From a virus: 29,718 bases of DNA. This document shows, piece after piece, positions 27,801 through 29,718 of this stretch (the stretch's first letter is position 1; each line of letters begins with the position of its first letter). The position numbers and the translations under genes are program-made. The stretch is from the IMG/VR virus record IMGVR_UViG_3300017770_000100, positions 1-29,718 of that record; one strand, written 5' to 3'. The notes under the pieces are model-generated. The model was not told the DNA's origin, did not search any database, and was given only the letters and a program-made list of their open reading frames with translations.

Positions 27801-29032
27801 TTTGGAAAGACTTTAAAACATTAATGAACTCTCCTTATTTAGTTGAAAGACGTAATGGTTTAAAAATAAACGTAAGTGAGTCAGAAATAGCAGATGCTGT
27901 AGCTGAATCTTCTAACAAACCTAAAGCAGCTATAAGTTATTTACTTAACAAAGGTTTTATATTTACAAGAATAGCAGATAGTTTTGCTATTGCTGCTGGT
28001 GGTTCGGCTTTTTATAGAAATCAAATAGATGCTTACGTTAAAGATGGTATGGATGTTAAAGAAGCAGAGAAAAGAGCGTTTGATGATTTTTATGCTATTG
28101 CAGAAGAAAATCAGCAATCTAGTAATCCAAGCAAGATATCCCAACAACAAGCGTCAGGTGCTGGTCGTGTAATACTAGCTTTTGCTAACACACCAATGCA
28201 GTATGCTCGTATAATAAAAAGATCTAGTCAAGATCTTATAAACAAAAGAGGTGACTGGAAAAGTAATGTATCTAAAATAGTTTACTATGCAGCAATACGA
28301 AATATAGCGTTTAACGCGTTGCAAAGCGCTTTGTTTGCTGAGGCGTTTGGTGAAGACGAAGAAGAAGATGAAAAACAAGCAAATAGACAAGGCAGAATAG
28401 CTAATGGTATGGCTGATTCATTGCTTAGAGGTTTAGGTATACAAGGCGCGGCTGTATCAGCACTTAAAAATTCTTTAATGACTATAGCTAATGAAAATGA
28501 TAAAAAATCTCCTAAGTTTGTAAAAGCTGTTTATGACTTGTTTGATTTTTCTCCACCATTAGATTCTAAGTTTAGAAAACTAAGATCAGGCGCTAATACT
28601 ATTACATGGGAAAGAGAAAATATAAAAAACAAAGGTTTTGATTTAAATAATCCAGCATATTTAGCTGGTGCGCAGGTTATATCTGGTTTGACAAATCTAC
28701 CGCTTGATAGAGCTATACAAAAAATAAATAATATTAGAGCTATTATAAGTAACAGTTCTCAAAACTGGCAAAAAGTTGCTATGGCTCTAGGTTGGTCAAC
28801 TTGGGATGTAGGTTTGCCATATTACGGTGTTGAGGACAAAGTAGAAATGACACCTCAAATGATACTTAAAGAAAAAGTAATTGTTATGAAAAAAGAAACT
28901 AGCACTAAACAACAAAAAGAAACGTTGTTAAAACTAGGATTAACTAAACAACAAATAAAAGATTTAAAATACGAAGAAGCAAGAGTTAAAAAAATAATTG
29001 AACTACAAGAAAAAAAAGATGGTAAAAATTAA
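21854..29032 (+). CDS. Giant polyvalent internal virion protein (zincin, sigma-like, HAD)
   Basis: This 2392-residue multidomain protein is probably packed in the capsid and injected. In order it has: an acidic start; a Gly/Ala-rich part with possible membrane segments (about 265-420); a zinc-metalloprotease-like HExxH (His642, Glu643, His646) with Glu702/703 as candidate third ligand; a sigma-70 region-2-like block (about 830-900); a linker with a TETETE repeat; a conserved block to about 1100 ending GAKFSKK; an unnamed block with REEHSPP at 1312-1318; a HAD phosphatase with motif I FDFDDT (Asp1509, Asp1511), motif II VLTARP (1587-1592), a Lys in SPGAKG and motif IV ADD (1645-1646); and a long conserved C-terminal region (about 1935-2290) with helices such as NTRSAVLQTLSSVNFINF. 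Polyvalent phage proteins of this style deliver several activities at entry. No RNA polymerase DxDGD motif is present. Confidence 0.8.
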   Translation: MEEEEITIEDLLNLDTSNQVVEEEEEVVEKLPSMDIFFNENSSFDPVSEVEQSVVAKESTNSIKPKLIKKEDIKISKPEDIEKSTTPSILEQAVDIGSTGLSLAQNPVTGIANLFKLARKYDKNEEEGFEVGKELEDIPERVLASTLSVGETLANIPGYLNRINFNIAKSFADEEFQEEFDAMGAQEQDDFIQDFSSTMASTRPGTGGFVQSLGEPGREKAVELKKSAEKWREDLEVYDNTIGQAFAQGQLIEGATRTFAGAVETIPSIIQAMIPGGLGIGSIVVGQAAQADVENIAKDEKLNTKNLIYSTIIGASEGLLEITTRKIGSRMFKDLAGKSKEYVEQTLKGVALKLAKESGAEGLSESATLTINNAADKFIMGDEKAFENYWLELADTFIIGSATGGGMSGAGSAGTIIQNAQANNSIRRNIKDSQYNSVLEAFDKTEATEDKIKLVENKFANRKLDLELKQKVSLGDLTIEQANDVKTNFRSTQGAVNQIKTLNLSDGAKPEVVNLLQEKNKLSQEIKSVNEPALTQEESNRVKEIDKQLNDIVVKDKTTKIDVGAKAVAEQLEVGIETFDTTEDTAGAIETLKNQGGKVDIKNSTDYGTIVEIPNDQGGIDTQIIINKQEAAADNVVTTSQHEVLHAVLSKTTKGNPEATIALGKSLLNELRSDGVNLGGEFEARLDQYVKDPNISEADVMEEVMTLASEGLTNGEITINESTLTKIGNAIKKFFGLNNLNIRFNTGKDVLNFIRDYNKSVQKGKGLSKSQLKVAKEGAKGKLIDNAKTEIETIITKQSKSPQGEQASSKVQEIYDAKGKDGAFEIIQQYEGMANKIANKYQEVPGFERQLLVDEILTGKRGLIDLINEYNPEKNDSAPAFFNTYLKSRAIEAANRVLGKEFTVDVTEAKGVIATETETETETVSRKVKKPSETTVFDKATETKIDEAINKNFKGDDVKFSETKNIPKEVADIYAESLGINPETIVDKRRNYSKKDAEGLTKAKQLLLKNAKDDYARLPELKDDFGKGTFVPKNVKDALYTDGKLTGTLKDYIDLIREKPVKPIYRDRVGQTIRGLLNLTIRNRILETAQPLQAKRLQSGAKFSKKKITIENNEGKKQLEEIAQARDINKAAKAMGIEGKIGVTPGNLLEKQEAVLKALKDYKISEAAFLNSRFSNFGRRKVDDVYINEPAKGSLYFGTKDPAYKKALAQVKANDIKSGKKPKRVNANTAGTNKANIQSDINIDALESVALELEKAVKAGMPVELAALFISSGYQATSGLVKISAKFVGESTNPQYAKEGKNNQTTGEYKWREEHSPPASVVGASIIWAIKNGQVKQIFPFIKQNYIQVKLSKADDVKIDRAGLDATLPDGVSILTPNAGIRRFAASNINLNTIKDFKTGKTFADIMNVGVTNKASKKNPNIIYAQNSLISEQITSDLDGKTTKARIKAYEPIADLEFKASKKNTTKFGDKVNNEMTVADQLTMLGVYDKAASLGRKLDTPKKGISVFDFDDTLAETKEKVIVNNSDGTTVEISAAKFAEQASELQEAGATFDFSNFENVGKGTQKGPLADLALRRQGKFGSKDIFVLTARPQIAAEGIKKFLDGIGLSIPLANITGLEDGSPGAKGNWIAGKAAEGYNDFYFADDAYKNVQAVQEVLSQIDVNSVVQIAKSSKKITFDKIFNDILESSTGIKSYKEYSAARAQTVGANKGKFTFFNTPSAEDFTGLLYKTLGKGKVGDAQMAFYKTNLLDPYNRAELAVTKAKITAANDFKALKRNLKTLPKSLSKQTGIGGFTFSQAARVAAWTRQDMNIPGLSKRDIKELNDFVNNDAELNTFVDELIKIQKGKPYPKPGKNWLGGTITSDILNEINKVNRKAYLQEWQENVDIIFSDKNMNKLEAAYGPNYVEALRDQLARMKSGSNRPIGGSRVVNNVLDWLNNSVGAVMFLNTRSAVLQTLSSVNFINFGNNNIYKAGKAFANQPQFWKDFKTLMNSPYLVERRNGLKINVSESEIADAVAESSNKPKAAISYLLNKGFIFTRIADSFAIAAGGSAFYRNQIDAYVKDGMDVKEAEKRAFDDFYAIAEENQQSSNPSKISQQQASGAGRVILAFANTPMQYARIIKRSSQDLINKRGDWKSNVSKIVYYAAIRNIAFNALQSALFAEAFGEDEEEDEKQANRQGRIANGMADSLLRGLGIQGAAVSALKNSLMTIANENDKKSPKFVKAVYDLFDFSPPLDSKFRKLRSGANTITWERENIKNKGFDLNNPAYLAGAQVISGLTNLPLDRAIQKINNIRAIISNSSQNWQKVAMALGWSTWDVGLPYYGVEDKVEMTPQMILKEKVIVMKKETSTKQQKETLLKLGLTKQQIKDLKYEEARVKKIIELQEKKDGKN
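24599..24622 (+). repeat. Hexanucleotide microsatellite in giant gene
   Basis: Four copies of a GAAACA-type unit (the last with one change) encode an alternating Glu/Thr run right after the sigma-like block. The six-base unit keeps the reading frame, so slippage would only change linker length. Confidence 0.9.
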
Positions 29033-29105
29033 AAAACTTTGGAACTCATTAATGTATAAATTAATGTTTAAGAATTACGAATGTGAATGTAAAAACAAAA
29101 AATAA
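29019..29105 (+). CDS. Candidate 28-residue basic mini-protein
   Basis: An ATG overlapping the last 14 bases of the giant gene opens a 28-codon frame ending three bases before the next gene start. The peptide starts MVKIKKLWNSLMYKLMFKNY and ends with CEC and a basic tail, so it could be amphipathic and membrane-seeking. The fit into an otherwise empty 76-base gap, with the tight overlap and spacing seen elsewhere here, is the main support. Length is too short for any family match. It may be a lysis or membrane peptide, or chance. Confidence 0.4.
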   Translation: MVKIKKLWNSLMYKLMFKNYECECKNKK

Positions 29106-29108
29106 AAA

Positions 29109-29414
29109 ATGGCACAAGAAATTGGCGAACAAACTAAAGTAACACTTGATCTTAAAACTATAGGTACAATAGTAGGATTTACTATAGCACTAGCTACAAC
29201 TTATTTTACTTTAAAATCTGAAATAGCCGTCGCTATGATAGAGCCTAAACCTGAAATATCTAGTGTAGAGTTTAAATACAAAGATGAACTAATAAGATCT
29301 AATGTAGAAAAAGTTATAGAACAAGTAGACAACATTGAAAAAGATGTTGAAGAAATTAAAGAAATGATGAAAACTTTAGACGCAAGGTTGTATGAAATAC
29401 AAAAAAATAGATGA
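29109..29414 (+). CDS. Single-span membrane protein with coiled coil (spanin/Rz-like?)
   Basis: This 101-residue protein has a short polar N-terminus, one transmembrane segment (about 17-35, TIGTIVGFTIALATTYFTL), a Pro-containing linker (IEPKPEI) and a long charged coiled coil (about 56-100: SNVEKVIEQVDNIEKDVEEIKEMMKTLDARLYEIQ). This build, an inner-membrane anchor plus periplasmic coiled coil, matches inner-membrane spanins (Rz) that act in the last step of lysis, but such proteins may also be tail or holin accessory factors. No partner outer-membrane lipoprotein is visible. Its TGA overlaps the ATG of the next gene (ATGA), so the two are coupled; the partner is a secreted protein, which fits an envelope function. 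Confidence 0.6.
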   Translation: MAQEIGEQTKVTLDLKTIGTIVGFTIALATTYFTLKSEIAVAMIEPKPEISSVEFKYKDELIRSNVEKVIEQVDNIEKDVEEIKEMMKTLDARLYEIQKNR

Positions 29415-29718
29415 AACAAGTAGTTATAATATTAGCATTTTTATTTACAAACTTAAGCTTTAGTCAATTTAAAGATGACATAAGCGTAGTACAATTTAGC
29501 GCAAAGTTTTTAGTTGACAAGCAAATATCATTAAAAAAGTTTAAAGAATTTAACATACATACTTTATTTATAAGTGAGCATGGTAAGTTTTTTAAAGAAG
29601 AAAAAGTAGAATATCTACCAACAATAGTACTATACAATAATGGTGATGAAATAATCAGAATACATGGAGGTATGTCTTTAACTTTACCAGAAGATACAGC
29701 TAAGCAATTACAAAAACA
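29411..29718 (+). CDS. Secreted thioredoxin-fold protein lacking CxxC, 3' partial
   Basis: The frame starts at an ATGA overlap and is open to the window end (102 codons visible). A signal peptide (MKQVVIILAFLFTNLSFSQ) precedes a thioredoxin-like pattern: VVQFSAKF, which in thioredoxins is the beta strand before Trp-Cys-Gly-Pro-Cys; a middle strand HTLFISE; and the cis-proline motif YLPTIVLYNNGDEIIRIHG. At the active-site position the sequence reads FLVDKQISLKKF, with no cysteine at all, so it cannot be a dithiol oxidoreductase. It may serve as a binding scaffold in the periplasm. The fold call rests on strand order and the cis-Pro motif; the remaining C-terminus is not visible. Confidence 0.6.
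   Translation, partial: MKQVVIILAFLFTNLSFSQFKDDISVVQFSAKFLVDKQISLKKFKEFNIHTLFISEHGKFFKEEKVEYLPTIVLYNNGDEIIRIHGGMSLTLPEDTAKQLQK

Noticed and set aside
21854-29032. Virion RNA polymerase in the giant protein, as in other large phage proteins
   Set aside because: No DxDGD-type metal motif or T7-like polymerase motifs found on reading; only the sigma-like block relates to transcription.
1-29718. tRNA genes, CRISPR arrays, insertion sequences, retroelement (DGR) template/variable repeats
   Set aside because: No cloverleaf-like sequence, regularly spaced repeats, transposase or reverse transcriptase noticed on either strand.

Overview
The window is a continuous stretch of the late, virion-building arm of a tailed phage. 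Every supported gene lies on the + strand, packed end to end with one-base or short overlaps, and only two gaps (85 and 48 bases) are long enough to hold clear signals. The DNA is AT-rich, starts have A/T-rich leaders rather than Shine-Dalgarno boxes, and secreted proteins carry short Bacteroidota-like signal peptides. Together these suggest a phage of a marine flavobacterium-like host; that is inference. There is no tape measure, major tail tube or sheath, while there is a large portal, a very long tail-stabilization protein and a giant internal protein. This points to a short-tailed (podovirus) virion. The layout resembles crAss-like and marine Bacteroidota podoviruses, but a phylogeny is needed to place it.

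Layout: (1) 1-2451 holds a gene cut by the window edge, a 3TM-family holin, a small secreted protein, two short conserved proteins, a protein with two tandem GroES-like domains, and a small protein in the terminase small-subunit position. (2) 2451-9725 is the packaging and head module: large terminase, portal, scaffold-like protein, major capsid protein. A hairpin follows the capsid gene. (3) 9811-10635 is a conserved head-associated protein closed by a strong intrinsic terminator. (4) 10684-19115 holds the connector/ring proteins, the 1657-residue stabilization (muzzle-like) protein and its 481-residue companion. (5) 19126-29032 holds a GNAT-like protein, two probable internal virion proteins and a 2392-residue polyvalent protein with a zincin motif, a sigma-70 region-2-like block, a complete HAD phosphatase motif set and a long conserved C-terminal region. 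(6) 29019-29718 holds a 28-codon mini-ORF, a single-span membrane/coiled-coil protein, and a secreted thioredoxin-fold protein without a CxxC that runs off the edge.

How the parts fit: terminase and portal package DNA into a shell of capsid protein assembled on the scaffold. The connector proteins and the long stabilization protein close the neck and form the short tail. The internal proteins, above all the giant one, are probably packed in the virion and injected. The double GroES-like protein may help host GroEL fold virion proteins. The most unusual signals are the GC-rich, differently coded block inside the terminase gene, the tandem co-chaperonin-like protein, and the domain mix of the giant protein.
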